Shown here piece by piece: positions 38,595 through 48,373 of a stretch of 64,000 nt of DNA (position 1 is the first letter of the stretch; each line of letters starts with the position of its first letter). The translations under genes and the position numbers were made by a program. The stretch comes from an uncultured Clostridium sp. GTDB lineage: Bacteria > Bacillota > Clostridia > TANB77 > CAG-508. The DNA lies in the NCBI GenBank assembly GCA_946404215.1, contig CAMJCT010000003.1, positions 1 to 64,000 on the forward strand, in the 5' to 3' direction. The notes beneath the pieces are model-generated. The model worked only from the letters and a program-made list of their open reading frames with translations, was not told where the DNA came from and searched no databases.

Positions 38595-39194
38595 CTATAG
38601 TTCTCTCCTACCTTCTAAGGCCTTTGTTAATGTTATTTCATCCGTATACTCTAAATCTCCTCCAACAGGAATTCCATGCGCAATTCTTGTAACTTTTACT
38701 CCAAGTGGCTTTATTAATTTTGACAAATACATTGCAGTGGCTTCACCTTCAACTCTAGGATTTGTAGCTAAGATAACTTCCTTTACACTCCCTTCCATAA
38801 GTCTGGAAAGGAGTTCTTTTATTTTTATGTCATCAGGTCCAATACCATTCATTGGTGATATTGAGCCATGCAAAACATGATAAACGCCTTTAAATTCATG
38901 AGTTTTTTCCATTGCTATTATATCTCTTACATCTTCTACCACACATATTATTCCACTATCTCTTTTGCTATTTGAACAAATAAAACATGGATCTGTATCT
39001 GAAATATTAAAACATTTACTGCAATATTTTAGATTTTTCTTTGCATTTAAAATTGAAGAAACAAATTCATTTGTTTCTTCTTGTGAACTATTTAAAATAT
39101 AAAATGCAAGTCTTGCAGCTGTTTTATGACCTATACTAGGCAATCTTTCAAAACTTTCTATTAGCTTCTCTATAGATGGTGAATACAATGACAT
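38595..39194 (-). CDS. recR: Recombination protein RecR
   Basis: A DNA-binding ring protein of the RecFOR repair pathway. It has a helix-hairpin-helix [13 protein letters not shown] (17-29), a four-cysteine zinc motif ([16 protein letters not shown], about 57-72), a Toprim domain (CVVEDVRDI to [14 protein letters not shown]) and the C-terminal [26 protein letters not shown] Walker-like region, here beginning AHGIPVGG. It is full length at 199 aa. It is last in the dnaX-ybaB-recR operon. Confidence 0.97.
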   Translation of the reverse strand: MSLYSPSIEKLIESFERLPSIGHKTAARLAFYILNSSQEETNEFVSSILNAKKNLKYCSKCFNISDTDPCFICSNSKRDSGIICVVEDVRDIIAMEKTHEFKGVYHVLHGSISPMNGIGPDDIKIKELLSRLMEGSVKEVILATNPRVEGEATAMYLSKLIKPLGVKVTRIAHGIPVGGDLEYTDEITLTKALEGRREL

Positions 39195-39221
39195 TTTTTT
39201 GTCCCCCTAAAGCTCAAATTA

Positions 39222-39566
39222 CTACATTAAACCAGGAATATTATATTTTCCAAATTGGTCTGCTTGAGCACTGTCTACTTTTCTTAATGCTTCATTAACA
39301 CATGTTAAAATTAAATCTTCCAACATTTCAACATCTTCTGGATCCACAACATCAGGCTTTATTTTTATTTCCTTTATTACTTTTTCTCCAGAAACCTTTA
39401 CATTAATTGCTCCTCCTCCAGCTGATGCGTCAAATTCTTTAGTCGCTAATTCTGCTTGAGATTTTTCCATATCTGCTTGCATTTTTTTTGCTTCTTTCAT
39501 TAGACTATTAATATTCATACCTCCAAAGCCTCCCATTCCTCCTGGAAATCCTCCTCTTTTTCCCAT
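39222..39566 (-). CDS. ybaB: YbaB/EbfC nucleoid-associated protein
   Basis: A small dimeric DNA-binding protein of the YbaB/EbfC family. I use the ATG at 39566, preceded by AAAGGAG; it gives 114 aa. A Gly/Phe-rich, Met-containing N-terminal tail (GGFPGGMGGFGGMN) leads to a helix (SLMKEAKKMQADMEKSQ) and the conserved beta-sheet (GGGAINVKVSGEKVIKEIKI) with DPEDVEMLEDLI. It lies between dnaX and recR, the conserved arrangement in Firmicutes. Confidence 0.95.
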   Translation of the reverse strand: MGKRGGFPGGMGGFGGMNINSLMKEAKKMQADMEKSQAELATKEFDASAGGGAINVKVSGEKVIKEIKIKPDVVDPEDVEMLEDLILTCVNEALRKVDSAQADQFGKYNIPGLM

Positions 39567-39627
39567 TGTAAATTCTCCTTTCAAATTTAAAATTTTATTA
39601 TATTTTAGATAACCTTAGATATTGTAA

Positions 39628-41265
39628 TTACTCTACAATATTAAATGGTATATCTGATTCACTTGCAAATTTCTTTAGATTTTCTTCTTTAGACATTTGC
39701 TTAGCCTTTATCTCTGGTGTTAAATATTTTATTTGCATTTCCTTTCCACATGCAATTGAAACTAATTTCGATAATTCTCTAATATTTTCTTGCTTCTCTA
39801 AAATTGTTTTACCAAAAGATGTCATTCCATTTGGAAATTCTATTCCTACGGTCATATCATTTATTTCTTTTGCGCTAGTTCCCATTAAGTTTGTATATAA
39901 TACTATCTTTCCACTTTGCTTTAAATCTTTAATTATTTGTGGCCAATATTCTTCAGATTTATTAGAAAATTTCTTGTCACTATTTGATACCATATTCATA
40001 TTTTTTTTAGTTCTTACGCCTTCATCTTTTGATGAATTATTAATATTATCAACTATTTTTATTTCATTAGTTTTAATACTATTACTCTTTAAAATTTCAG
40101 TATTAGCTTGAATATCAATTCTATTTCCGGCCTTTAAATATTTTTCAATTTTGTCTATTCTTTCTTCTAAATTATTATTTTCATTTATTTGTTTATTACA
40201 TGAATTTATAATTCCTGCCTGAAACATAATAGTCTTCTGTGTTGACCACTTTATATTATTTTCCAATTCAGATAATTTATATATTAAATCTACTAACCTA
40301 TCATTTGTTGTACTATCAGCCAACTTCTTTATTTGCTCTATTTCTTCTTCACTATATAAATTTTGCTTCTGAGATGTTTTAAATACTAATATATCCTTAA
40401 CATATTTTATCATTTCCCATAATAACGTTACTATATCTTTACCTTCATTTAATATTTCATCTATACTATTTAATGCATGTTCTACATCATATAATATAAT
40501 ATTTTCAATAATTCTATTAACAAAAGTTATTTTAGGAATTCCAACTAAATCTCTTATTTTATCCTCATCTATTTTATTACTTCCATCTTGGACGCATCTT
40601 TCTAAAATAGATAATGCATCTCTCATAGCTCCTTCTGCAAGTTCCGCTATAATATTAAAAGCACCTTTGGTAACTTCTATATTACTCTCTTCACAGACTA
40701 TTTTTAGTCTTTTAATTATATCTTCATTTGATATTCTTTTAAAGTCAAACCTCTGACATCTTGATAAAATAGTTGCTGGCAATTTTTGTGGCTCTGTTGT
40801 TGCTAGTATAAACTTTACATGCTCAGGTGGCTCTTCTAGTGTTTTTAATAATGCATTAAATGCCCCTGTTGAAAGCATATGTACCTCATCTATTATATAT
40901 ACTCTATATTTAGCCCTTGTTGGTAAAAAATTGACTTCTTCACGAATGCTCCTTATATCTTCTACACTATTATTAGACGCTGCATCCATCTCCACAATAT
41001 CTGTTAATGAGCCAGAAAGTGCCGCTTTGCATATCTCACATTCATTGCATGGTTCTCCATCTTTAGGATTAAGACAATTAATTGCTCTGGCTAAGATTTT
41101 AGCACTTGAAGTTTTCCCTGTTCCTCTACCACCATTAAATAAATATGCATGTCCTACTCTATTTGCAATTATCTGGTTTTTTAAAGTTCTAGTAATATGC
41201 TCTTGCCCTACCATCTCTGAAAAATTAGAAGGCCTAAATTTTCTATAAAGAGCTGTGTACCCCAT
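39628..41265 (-). CDS. dnaX: DNA polymerase III subunit gamma/tau
   Basis: The clamp-loader ATPase of the replisome. The ATG at 41265 suits AGAGG upstream better than the GTG three codons earlier. It has Walker A FNGGRGTGKTSSAK (about 44-57), the zinc-binding cysteines C-x8-C-x2-C-x2-C (NCLNPKDGEPCNECEIC), Walker B VYIIDEVHML and sensor 1 ATTEPQKLP. The C-terminal tau-like region is about 200 residues and low-complexity. It is 545 aa. The SRP RNA gene lies just upstream on the same strand, as in B. subtilis. Confidence 0.96.
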   Translation of the reverse strand: MGYTALYRKFRPSNFSEMVGQEHITRTLKNQIIANRVGHAYLFNGGRGTGKTSSAKILARAINCLNPKDGEPCNECEICKAALSGSLTDIVEMDAASNNSVEDIRSIREEVNFLPTRAKYRVYIIDEVHMLSTGAFNALLKTLEEPPEHVKFILATTEPQKLPATILSRCQRFDFKRISNEDIIKRLKIVCEESNIEVTKGAFNIIAELAEGAMRDALSILERCVQDGSNKIDEDKIRDLVGIPKITFVNRIIENIILYDVEHALNSIDEILNEGKDIVTLLWEMIKYVKDILVFKTSQKQNLYSEEEIEQIKKLADSTTNDRLVDLIYKLSELENNIKWSTQKTIMFQAGIINSCNKQINENNNLEERIDKIEKYLKAGNRIDIQANTEILKSNSIKTNEIKIVDNINNSSKDEGVRTKKNMNMVSNSDKKFSNKSEEYWPQIIKDLKQSGKIVLYTNLMGTSAKEINDMTVGIEFPNGMTSFGKTILEKQENIRELSKLVSIACGKEMQIKYLTPEIKAKQMSKEENLKKFASESDIPFNIVE

Positions 41266-41301
41266 ATTTTTCACATCCTCTTACTATAAAAAATGGCTGA
41301 T

Positions 41302-41416
41302 ACTCAATCTCTCTATGGAAAGATTCCACATAAAGATATCTATTTATTGCTGCTTCCTTCCGGACCTGACAAGATTCATAGGTCTTTATTGGATTCTCTC
41401 CATACAAAGATTAAGC
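41302..41416 (-). ncRNA. ffs: Signal recognition particle RNA (small bacterial type)
   Basis: The universal domain IV sequence GTCAGGTCCGGAAGGAAGC is present on the minus strand near 41350-41376. The flanks pair over about 25 bases (41303-41328 with 41390-41415), giving the expected long hairpin of about 110 nt without an Alu domain. Its place between tadA and dnaX is conserved in Firmicutes. Ends are good to within a few bases. Confidence 0.93.
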
Positions 41417-41468
41417 TCAAACCATTTGTATTATATAATGTTTTTATATTTAAATCAAGTAATTTCTA

Positions 41469-42221
41469 TTAATTTTTAACCCTTTTAAAAACAAATTTTG
41501 ATACATCAGTATACTCTTTAGACACTGTCCCTTGCTCTACCACATTATCAACTGGTAAATGTAAATTTATTGTAGTTTTATATTCTTTACCTTCTTCCAA
41601 TTTAATTATTAAATCAAAAGTTAATTTGAATTTTAACTCTTCATTTGAAATACCTAATTTATTTAACAATTCCTGATGATTTATCTCTTCATCATCTGAT
41701 ACATATTCTGCTACATTGTCATTAGAACATCTGAAAGCAATCAGTCCACCTTGATTTGATATCTTTAAACTTGATAAATTACTTTCCAAATCTCCAATAT
41801 ACTCTATATTTTGTATTATATTGTCTTGTGTGTTTTTAAAAATAACATTTTCTACTCCATTAGCGGGCTTATAGATTTTTATATTTTTGTCATCATCTGA
41901 CTCTACACTAATATTTTCAATACTAATAGATTTTATTATTTCTGATTTAGAATAATTTTTATTTTTTGAAATATACAAATAAATATCATTACTTTGATAT
42001 ACGTCAAATGCCCATTTTTTATCTGTTACTTCTTTGTCTATACCTTCAGAGGAGCTTATAACAGAAATTTTGCTTAGTTCAAAGGGCATATTTATTTCTC
42101 CTTCAACATTATATTTTAAAATTATAATGCCTGTACCAAATAATAAAATTGTTATAATTACTATCATCACAACCATATGAAAAGATTTTTTATTTGTAAT
42201 TTCTTTTATTTTCTCAATCAT
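41469..42221 (-). CDS. Membrane-anchored hypothetical protein (250 aa)
   Basis: I do not recognise a family. One N-terminal helix (about 15-35) anchors an extracytoplasmic beta-rich domain with many Asn, Ser and acidic residues. There is one acidic stretch (YVSDDEEINHQEL) but no catalytic motif. It lies between tadA and the SRP RNA in an otherwise conserved gene string, which suggests a lineage-specific insertion. Its start has a weak ribosome site (GGGGGAAAG). Confidence 0.7.
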   Translation of the reverse strand: MIEKIKEITNKKSFHMVVMIVIITILLFGTGIIILKYNVEGEINMPFELSKISVISSSEGIDKEVTDKKWAFDVYQSNDIYLYISKNKNYSKSEIIKSISIENISVESDDDKNIKIYKPANGVENVIFKNTQDNIIQNIEYIGDLESNLSSLKISNQGGLIAFRCSNDNVAEYVSDDEEINHQELLNKLGISNEELKFKLTFDLIIKLEEGKEYKTTINLHLPVDNVVEQGTVSKEYTDVSKFVFKRVKN

Positions 42222-42266
42222 CTTTCCCCCATAAATTTCTACAATATTTTTTATTTTATTATTCTA

Positions 42267-42731
42267 TTATTTATTACTTTTAATTTTTCGCAAATCCTTA
42301 AAAAAGTTTTTTAAAATATTTTCACATTCTCCTTGCAGAATTCCAGTTTCCAATTCAACCTTATGATTAAATTTATAATCAGCAAATATATTAAAGACTG
42401 ATCCACAGGCTCCAGTTTTTTTATCCATTGAACCAATATATACTTTTTTTATTCTTGAATTAATTATAGCTCCTGCACACATAGAACATGGTTCTAAAGT
42501 TACATACATTTCGCAGTCTATAAGTCTCCAACTTTTTAATTTTTTACTTGCTTTTTGTATTGCCAAAATTTCTGCATGTTTTGTTGTATCATATTTAGTT
42601 TCCTTTAAATTATAAGCTCTTGATATTATTTTTCCATCTTTTACTATTACGCACCCTACAGGTACTTCTAGTTTTTCATATGCTTTTTTTGCTTCCTTCA
42701 ATGCTTCTTTCATAAATTTTTCTTCAAGCAT
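42267..42731 (-). CDS. tadA: tRNA(Arg) adenosine-34 deaminase
   Basis: A zinc deaminase that turns A34 of tRNA-Arg(ACG) into inosine. It has the catalytic HAE (TKHAEILAIQ) and PCxxC (LEPCSMCAGAI) motifs, both intact, and is 154 aa. Its substrate tRNA is encoded at 2015-2091 in this window. With inosine that tRNA covers CGU, CGC and CGA, so CGG is left to another tRNA or to none. The gene is just downstream of tRNA-Arg(CCT). Confidence 0.95.
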   Translation of the reverse strand: MLEEKFMKEALKEAKKAYEKLEVPVGCVIVKDGKIISRAYNLKETKYDTTKHAEILAIQKASKKLKSWRLIDCEMYVTLEPCSMCAGAIINSRIKKVYIGSMDKKTGACGSVFNIFADYKFNHKVELETGILQGECENILKNFFKDLRKIKSNK

Positions 42732-42771
42732 TTTTACCTCTTTACTTTTTTACAATATTCTATATAAATTT

Positions 42772-42847
<76 letters not shown>

Positions 42848-42966
42848 ATATTTACTTTTATAACTATACTATCATTTTAACTAATTGTCAATATTAAAAA
42901 ATGTTAAAAACATGTTACTACTATGAAAACTTGACATGTTTTGTTATAATAGTATAGGTGATAAAA

Positions 42967-43680
42967 ATGCAAAGAATATTAAGTCATATGCGAAAAGCTA
43001 TAGAAGAATATAAAATGATTGAAGAAGGAGATAAAATTGCAATATGTCTATCTGGTGGAAAAGACTCAATAACGATGTTACACGCCTTTAAGGCATTGCA
43101 AAGATTTTATCCTAAAAAATTTGAAATTATTGCAATAAGTATAAATCCAGGTTTTGAATTTTTTGATACTGCTTTTCTTCTAGATATATGCAATAAATTA
43201 GAAATTCCTCTATTTATAGGAGAAAGTAGGGCAAAGGAAATTGTATTTGATATAAGAAAAGAAAAAAATCCCTGCTCTCTTTGCGCAAACCTTCGTAGAG
43301 GTGTAATAAACTCTATTGCAATTGAACAAAACTGCAATAAAATAGCATTAGGGCACAATCAAGATGATGTTTTAGAAACCTTTCTATTAAATCTTTTATA
43401 CACTGGAAGCATTTCTACTTTTTCTCCGGTTAGTTACATGGATAGGACAAAAATAACATTAATAAGACCATTAATTTACACCCCAGAAAAAGAAATAAAA
43501 CGATTTGTAAAAAAGAATAATCTTTCTGTTATGCCTAAAGTTTGCCCAATGGATGGTACTTCTAAAAGAGAATATATGAAACAATTAATTTTTACGCTAT
43601 CAAAAGATATTCCTATGATTAGAGCTAATTTATTTGGTGCTATTCAGAGAAACTTAGATGACTGGAACTGCACACATTAG
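42967..43680 (+). CDS. TtcA-like tRNA thiolation enzyme (PP-loop ATPase)
   Basis: An N-type ATP pyrophosphatase of the TtcA/TtuA group, which adenylates and thiolates a tRNA base using an Fe-S cluster. The ATG at 42967 follows AGGTGAT, which contains an upstream GTG. It has the PP-loop SGGKDS (about 29-34), the CxxC pair NPCSLC and a third cysteine in KVCPMDG, as in TtcA, plus GHNQDDVLETFLLN. TtcA modifies C32 of several arginine tRNAs in other bacteria, and both arginine tRNAs in this window have C32. It is 237 aa, somewhat shorter than E. coli TtcA. The exact substrate is uncertain. Confidence 0.85.
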   Translation: MQRILSHMRKAIEEYKMIEEGDKIAICLSGGKDSITMLHAFKALQRFYPKKFEIIAISINPGFEFFDTAFLLDICNKLEIPLFIGESRAKEIVFDIRKEKNPCSLCANLRRGVINSIAIEQNCNKIALGHNQDDVLETFLLNLLYTGSISTFSPVSYMDRTKITLIRPLIYTPEKEIKRFVKKNNLSVMPKVCPMDGTSKREYMKQLIFTLSKDIPMIRANLFGAIQRNLDDWNCTH

Positions 43681-43726
43681 TATAAAATATTTTTCAATAA
43701 TAGTGAAAAATAAAGTTCCTATTATA

Positions 43727-43783
43727 AAAAAAGGAAGAATTAGATTTAAAAAAATTTCATTTTACTCTAATTCTTCCTTTTAT
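43727..43783. terminator. Bidirectional terminator
   Basis: The stem AAAAGGAAGAATTAGA pairs with TCTAATTCTTCCTTTT around an A/T loop, flanked by A and T tracts. It serves both the ttcA-like gene and the convergent phosphosugar mutase gene. Confidence 0.8.
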
Positions 43784-45508
43784 TTATTTTATTAATTCTA
43801 ACATGGAATTTTTTAAATCATCTAACTTGTTTATCGCTGCCGTATTTGTTTCTGCTTTAATTCCCATGTATAATTTAATTTTTGGCTCTGTACCAGATGG
43901 TCTTATGCAACACCAGCTATCATCTTCTAGTTCATAATACAAAACATTAGATTTTGGTAACCCTGTTTTTGTAACTTCACCAGTTTGCATATTTTTAACA
44001 ATATCCTCTTGGATATCTTTAAAAGTTAAAACTTTATAGTTACCTATTTTTTCTATATTTGAGTTTCTCATCTTTGTCATCATATCTTTTATTTCTTGAG
44101 CTCCTTTAGCTCCTTCTCTTACAATAGCAACTTGTGTTTCTTTGTAATACCCATATTTTTCATAAATAGCTATCATTGCATCCCATAAAGTTTTATTTTT
44201 AGATTTATAATAACATGCTGCCTCACAAAGTGCCATTACTGCTGCAATACCATCTTTATCCCTTGCATAATCTCCTATTAAGCATCCATAACTTTCTTCA
44301 AAACCAAATACATATGTTTTATCTTTGTTTTCTTCTGCCTTTTTCATAACAGCACCAATATTCTTAAATCCTGTTAATACCTCTATGCACTCCAATTTAT
44401 ATTCTTTTGCTATAGCTTTTGCAAGTTCTGAAGAAACAACAGTTGTAATAAACATACCATCTGATGGTAGAATCCCTTTTTCCTTCATTTGAGAAATTCT
44501 ATATTCTGCTATTAAAAGTGCAGACATATTACCTGTATATTCCTTATATTCCCCTGTTTTTATATCTTTAGCAAAAATTCCTAGTCTGTCCGCATCTGGA
44601 TCTGTTGCAAGTACTACATCTGCATCAACCTTTTCAGCCAATTCTAGTGCTAGCTTAAAAGCTTTTTTATCTTCAGGATTCGGATAATCTACTGTTGGAA
44701 ATTCTCCATCTGGTTCTTTTTGTTCAGGAACAACATATACATTTGCCATTCCTAATTCTTTTAATAATCTTTCTGTAACTGTATTTCCTGTTCCATGCAA
44801 TGGAGTATATACGACTTTTAATTTTTTTCCTTCTTCTTTCATTATTTCTGGATTAATAATGCACTTTTTTAATACTTCTAAATATCTGTCATCCATTTCT
44901 GTTCCCACAAATTTCAATAGTCCGCTTCTAACTGCCTCTTCTTTGGAAATATTTTTAATTTCAGCAAAACTTTCTATTTTTCTAACTTCTCCAATAATAT
45001 CTTTATCTCTTGGAGAAACAATTTGAGCTCCATCATCCCAATATACTTTATACCCATTATATTTAGGTGGATTATGGCTTGCAGTAATCATAACTCCTGC
45101 TGTACATTTCAAATTTCTTACAGCAAAAGATAGTTCTGGCACAGGCCTTAAATTTTCAAACAAATATGCCTTTATTCCATTCGCACACAAAATTAATGCA
45201 GTTTGTAAACCAAACTCTTTTGACATTCTTCTAGAATCGTAGCTAATTGCTACCCCTTTTTCTTGTGTTCCCTGTGATATAATATAATTTGCCAACCCTT
45301 GAGTTGCCTTGCCCACAGTATACTTGTTCATTCTGTTTGTTCCTGCACCTATAATTCCTCTTAGTCCTGCAGTACCAAATTCTAATTCTTTATAAAATCT
45401 GTCCTCTATTTCAGACTCATTATCTTTTATTTCTAGTAGTTCCTTTTTTGTGTCTTCGTCAAATTCCGTACTTTCACACCACTTTTTATACTCATCTAAA
45501 TAATTCAT
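43784..45508 (-). CDS. pgcA: Phosphoglucomutase/phosphomannomutase
   Basis: An alpha-D-phosphohexomutase that interconverts glucose 6-phosphate and glucose 1-phosphate. It has the phosphoserine loop TASHNPPKYNG (Ser 144), Mg loop ATDPDADRLG, sugar-binding GFEESYG and phosphate-binding RPSGTEPKIK. At 574 aa it matches the PgcA (PGM2-like) class. It is 40 bases after the UDPGP gene on the same strand. Together they would make glucose 1-phosphate and then a UDP-sugar, which fits supply for the UgtP-like glycosyltransferase. Confidence 0.93.
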   Translation of the reverse strand: MNYLDEYKKWCESTEFDEDTKKELLEIKDNESEIEDRFYKELEFGTAGLRGIIGAGTNRMNKYTVGKATQGLANYIISQGTQEKGVAISYDSRRMSKEFGLQTALILCANGIKAYLFENLRPVPELSFAVRNLKCTAGVMITASHNPPKYNGYKVYWDDGAQIVSPRDKDIIGEVRKIESFAEIKNISKEEAVRSGLLKFVGTEMDDRYLEVLKKCIINPEIMKEEGKKLKVVYTPLHGTGNTVTERLLKELGMANVYVVPEQKEPDGEFPTVDYPNPEDKKAFKLALELAEKVDADVVLATDPDADRLGIFAKDIKTGEYKEYTGNMSALLIAEYRISQMKEKGILPSDGMFITTVVSSELAKAIAKEYKLECIEVLTGFKNIGAVMKKAEENKDKTYVFGFEESYGCLIGDYARDKDGIAAVMALCEAACYYKSKNKTLWDAMIAIYEKYGYYKETQVAIVREGAKGAQEIKDMMTKMRNSNIEKIGNYKVLTFKDIQEDIVKNMQTGEVTKTGLPKSNVLYYELEDDSWCCIRPSGTEPKIKLYMGIKAETNTAAINKLDDLKNSMLELIK

Positions 45509-45548
45509 ATTAAACCACCTTTTTACTTAATATTGATATTTTCTTTTT

Positions 45549-46799
45549 TTAATCAATCTTATAAAACTTCTTATATAATTCTCTAGCAGTTTTTGGACAA
45601 TCTACTCCTTTTTCATCTGAATTTTTTACAGGAGCAAATTCTTCCTCTCTTTTTACTCTTAATACTGCCATTTCATCTACTTCTCCAAAAGCATCAAATA
45701 AGAATGCCTCAAATTTGTATGCATTTGGCGAATCTGGAACAACTAAATTTCCGTCCTTATCAATATATTTAGCTTTCTTATAAGCAACGTGGTATGGTAA
45801 AGGATTTGCGCCCATTCTTTCTACAGCATCAATGCTAAACAAATTACATAGAATATGTGACTCACCATATAATAATTCGCCGTTTTCATCTGTTGCTTCT
45901 GCCATTTCATCTGTAATTTCTGAATATTCTATAACATTTGGCTTTCCATTTCTCTTACAAAATACCCCTACTTTTTCATGTGGGTTAGCTTTAACAACTG
46001 ATTTACATGCTACTGTAACTTTTTGGTCTATTGCAATTCCCATAAGTACTGGATCTACCATCTTTACCAAACAGTTATCTACTCCTCCTATAAAAACCCA
46101 TTCTATTCCCATAGTTTTCATCTTTTCTGTCATACCGCTTTTTACAAGAGATTCATATATTCCTCCATGTCCATCTGCAGCCTGCTTTATTAAACCTTCT
46201 TCATTTATTAGTATCTTTCCCTCAGTATCAACCATTGGTAATTCTCCTTGGATAAAGAAGAAAATATTTTTATTTTTTTGATATCCAAAATATTTGTTTT
46301 TTTCAAAGAAATCTATAGTTGCTTGGTTATTTTCCTTACTAGTCATTATAAACCATGGTATTGTAACTCCATATTTTCTTCCTTCTTCTTTTAACCCGTC
46401 ACATAATAATTCAAATAAAGACTTGTGTGAATCTAAACCAATATCATATGTACCCTTTGGTCCATTATGTCCCAGTCTTGTTCCTTGTCCTCCAGCCATT
46501 GTAACCGCAGCTAACTTACCTTCTTTAATAGCTTTCTTCCCTATTGCTTCATAATACTTATACTTATCATTTAATTTGTATTTATCTAAATATTCAATTG
46601 GAGTTATAGTATCTTCTGATTTCTTTTCTTCATTTTTTGTATTATTATATAAGCTATTAACTAATTCAAAATCAATCTTTTTAATTTGCTCCAAATACTC
46701 TTTCTTGTGCTTTTCATCTAGCCTATCATAATTATTTAATAAATGCTCTTGCCCATATTTTTTTAAAAGTGGCTTTATTTCCTCTAATTCATCGCTCAT
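45549..46799 (-). CDS. UDPGP-family nucleotidyltransferase
   Basis: A UTP:sugar-1-phosphate uridylyltransferase of the eukaryotic-type UDPGP family. The ATG at 46799 is 8 bases after AAAGGAAG. It has nucleotide-binding MAGGQGTRLGHNGPKG (about 101-116), GGVDN, NLFSIDAV and the lysine-rich end. Family members make UDP-GlcNAc or UDP-Glc, and sequence alone does not separate these. The operon with the phosphoglucomutase gene favours UDP-Glc; the similarity to UDP-GlcNAc pyrophosphorylases keeps the other possibility open. It is 416 aa. Confidence 0.88.
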   Translation of the reverse strand: MSDELEEIKPLLKKYGQEHLLNNYDRLDEKHKKEYLEQIKKIDFELVNSLYNNTKNEEKKSEDTITPIEYLDKYKLNDKYKYYEAIGKKAIKEGKLAAVTMAGGQGTRLGHNGPKGTYDIGLDSHKSLFELLCDGLKEEGRKYGVTIPWFIMTSKENNQATIDFFEKNKYFGYQKNKNIFFFIQGELPMVDTEGKILINEEGLIKQAADGHGGIYESLVKSGMTEKMKTMGIEWVFIGGVDNCLVKMVDPVLMGIAIDQKVTVACKSVVKANPHEKVGVFCKRNGKPNVIEYSEITDEMAEATDENGELLYGESHILCNLFSIDAVERMGANPLPYHVAYKKAKYIDKDGNLVVPDSPNAYKFEAFLFDAFGEVDEMAVLRVKREEEFAPVKNSDEKGVDCPKTARELYKKFYKID

Positions 46800-46887
46800 A
46801 CTTTTTCTTCCTTTCATTTTTGCATAATAATAAATATATTTGCTTATTTTAATACTTATACACCATTTTTAAAAAAATATCAATATT

Positions 46888-47371
46888 TTATTTGTTTTTT
46901 TCTATTTGCTTTTCACCACTTGTATTTAATATTTTTTCGTATTTCCCTATAATACTATCAAATTTATCTGCAACTTCATCTATATAGTAACAATCTATTA
47001 TTATTATTTTTTCAGAATGTTCAGTCCATTTTTCAATGTTTTTATTTATATTATTTATATAATTTTCTTTACCTTTTATAAATACTATTATGTTTTGCCC
47101 GAGATTTAATACTCTCTTTTATTTTTCTAAACTTGTCTAGGTCATTATTTTTCCAGTCAATATTAAAAATTCTATCTTTTTTTTCTTCTCTTAAATTTAA
47201 ATTAAACAATAATGTCTCCATTGTCTTTTCCAAGTTGTTTTCTGTAAAAACTATTATCTTATTGTTTTTATCTATATTTTTATCTATATATGGTAAACTT
47301 ATCATTTCAAAATGATAATCACTTGCATAAAATGCACACATTTTTTCTTTAGTTTTTTGACTTATACTCAT
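46888..47371 (-). CDS. Hypothetical 160-aa protein, +1 shift at CGG
   Basis: The straight reading stops after 100 aa. Codon 91 is CGG (minus strand, 47101-47099). Omitting the C turns the end into S-G-Q-N-I-I-V-F-I-K-G-K-E and continues for 70 residues to TAA at 46890-46888. The joined protein is coherent: two similar strands, KIIVFTENN and NIIVFIKGKE, then KIIIIDCYYIDEV, suggest an alpha/beta fold, possibly a nucleotide-binding or TIR/Rossmann-like domain. I do not recognise the family. It is a single gene with a ribosome site (GGAAGAG) upstream of the ATG. Confidence 0.7.
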
Positions 47372-47583
47372 TAAAACTCTTCCTTTCCATTTTAATAAAT
47401 TATACGGAAACTCTGCTTTTCATCTTTTGGCTTGCTGGTAAATTTTACCATTTTGTTTTATGTATGTCAATAATATTTCTTTTATATTTCATCGTTTTTT
47501 TTCGACAATGTATAAACTTTTCTTATTTGGCAATAATTAAATTAAATGAATTTTTTTGAAAAAAAGTTTATAGGAGGCAATAT

Positions 47584-48249
47584 ATGAAAAAAATAAAAAA
47601 TATTTTTAATTCTGACAAATTTAAAATGGTTATTATACTAAGTTTCTTACTTTTTATTTATACATCTATATGTGCTATTTCTTATGCAAAAAACATGTCT
47701 ACAAATATTTCTGATAGTGTATTTAGATTGCATGTAATTGCAAATAGCAATAGCCCAGAAGATCAAAATCTAAAATATATAGTAAGAGATAATTTATTAA
47801 AATATATGAATGAAATTTGTAAAAATTGTTCTTCAAAAGAAGAAGCAATTAAATTAGTAAAAGAAAATGAAGCTAATTTTAAAGAAATTGCAATTAGAAC
47901 TGTTAATGAAAACGGATATTCCTACAATGTAAATATTAATATTGGAAACTTTGAATTTCCAACTAAAACCTACGGCGATATTTCATTGCCTGCTGGCTAC
48001 TATGATGCATTAAGAGTTGAAATTGGTGAGGCAAAAGGACAAAATTGGTGGTGTGTAATGTTTCCGCCTCTTTGCTTTGTAGATATTTCTTCTGGAGTTG
48101 TACCTGAGGAATCAAAAGAACAACTTAAAAATAATCTTTCAGATGAAGAATATTCCTTAATTTCTTGTAATTCTAGCTCTGACATTCACTTTAAATTTAA
48201 ATTGTTGGAGTTTTTCAATGCAAATGGCTTAATTACTGCAAAAAAATAG
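47584..48249 (+). CDS. spoIIR: Stage II sporulation protein R
   Basis: A signalling protein made in the forespore and exported. It activates the membrane protease SpoIIGA, which processes pro-sigma-E in the mother cell. An N-terminal export helix (about 14-36) is followed by the family's VFRLHVIANSNSPEDQNLKYIVRD segment (beginning near residue 46), the KTYGDISLPAGYYDALRVEIG region and NWWCVMFPPLCFVD. It is 221 aa and full length. The ribosome site AGGAGG precedes the ATG. It is alone, with a hairpin terminator after it. Confidence 0.95.
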   Translation: MKKIKNIFNSDKFKMVIILSFLLFIYTSICAISYAKNMSTNISDSVFRLHVIANSNSPEDQNLKYIVRDNLLKYMNEICKNCSSKEEAIKLVKENEANFKEIAIRTVNENGYSYNVNINIGNFEFPTKTYGDISLPAGYYDALRVEIGEAKGQNWWCVMFPPLCFVDISSGVVPEESKEQLKNNLSDEEYSLISCNSSSDIHFKFKLLEFFNANGLITAKK

Positions 48250-48288
48250 TTGCAATACTTTTTAGTTTATGGTATATTTTATTATATT

Positions 48289-48318
48289 ATAGAGTGTTAT
48301 TATATACACTCTATTTTA
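48289..48318 (+). terminator. Hairpin terminator after spoIIR
   Basis: The stem ATAGAGTGT/ACACTCTAT with an A/T loop is followed by TTTTAATTT, about 40 bases after the spoIIR stop. Confidence 0.7.
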
Positions 48319-48373
48319 ATTTGAATTTAATTTTGTATTAAATAAAACATATTAATAAACGGAGGGAATTCAA

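Noticed and set aside
42931..42950. TTGACA and TATAAT upstream of the ttcA-like gene as one promoter
   Set aside because: The two boxes are only 8 bases apart, too close to serve together. TATAAT may still be a -10 with a weak -35.
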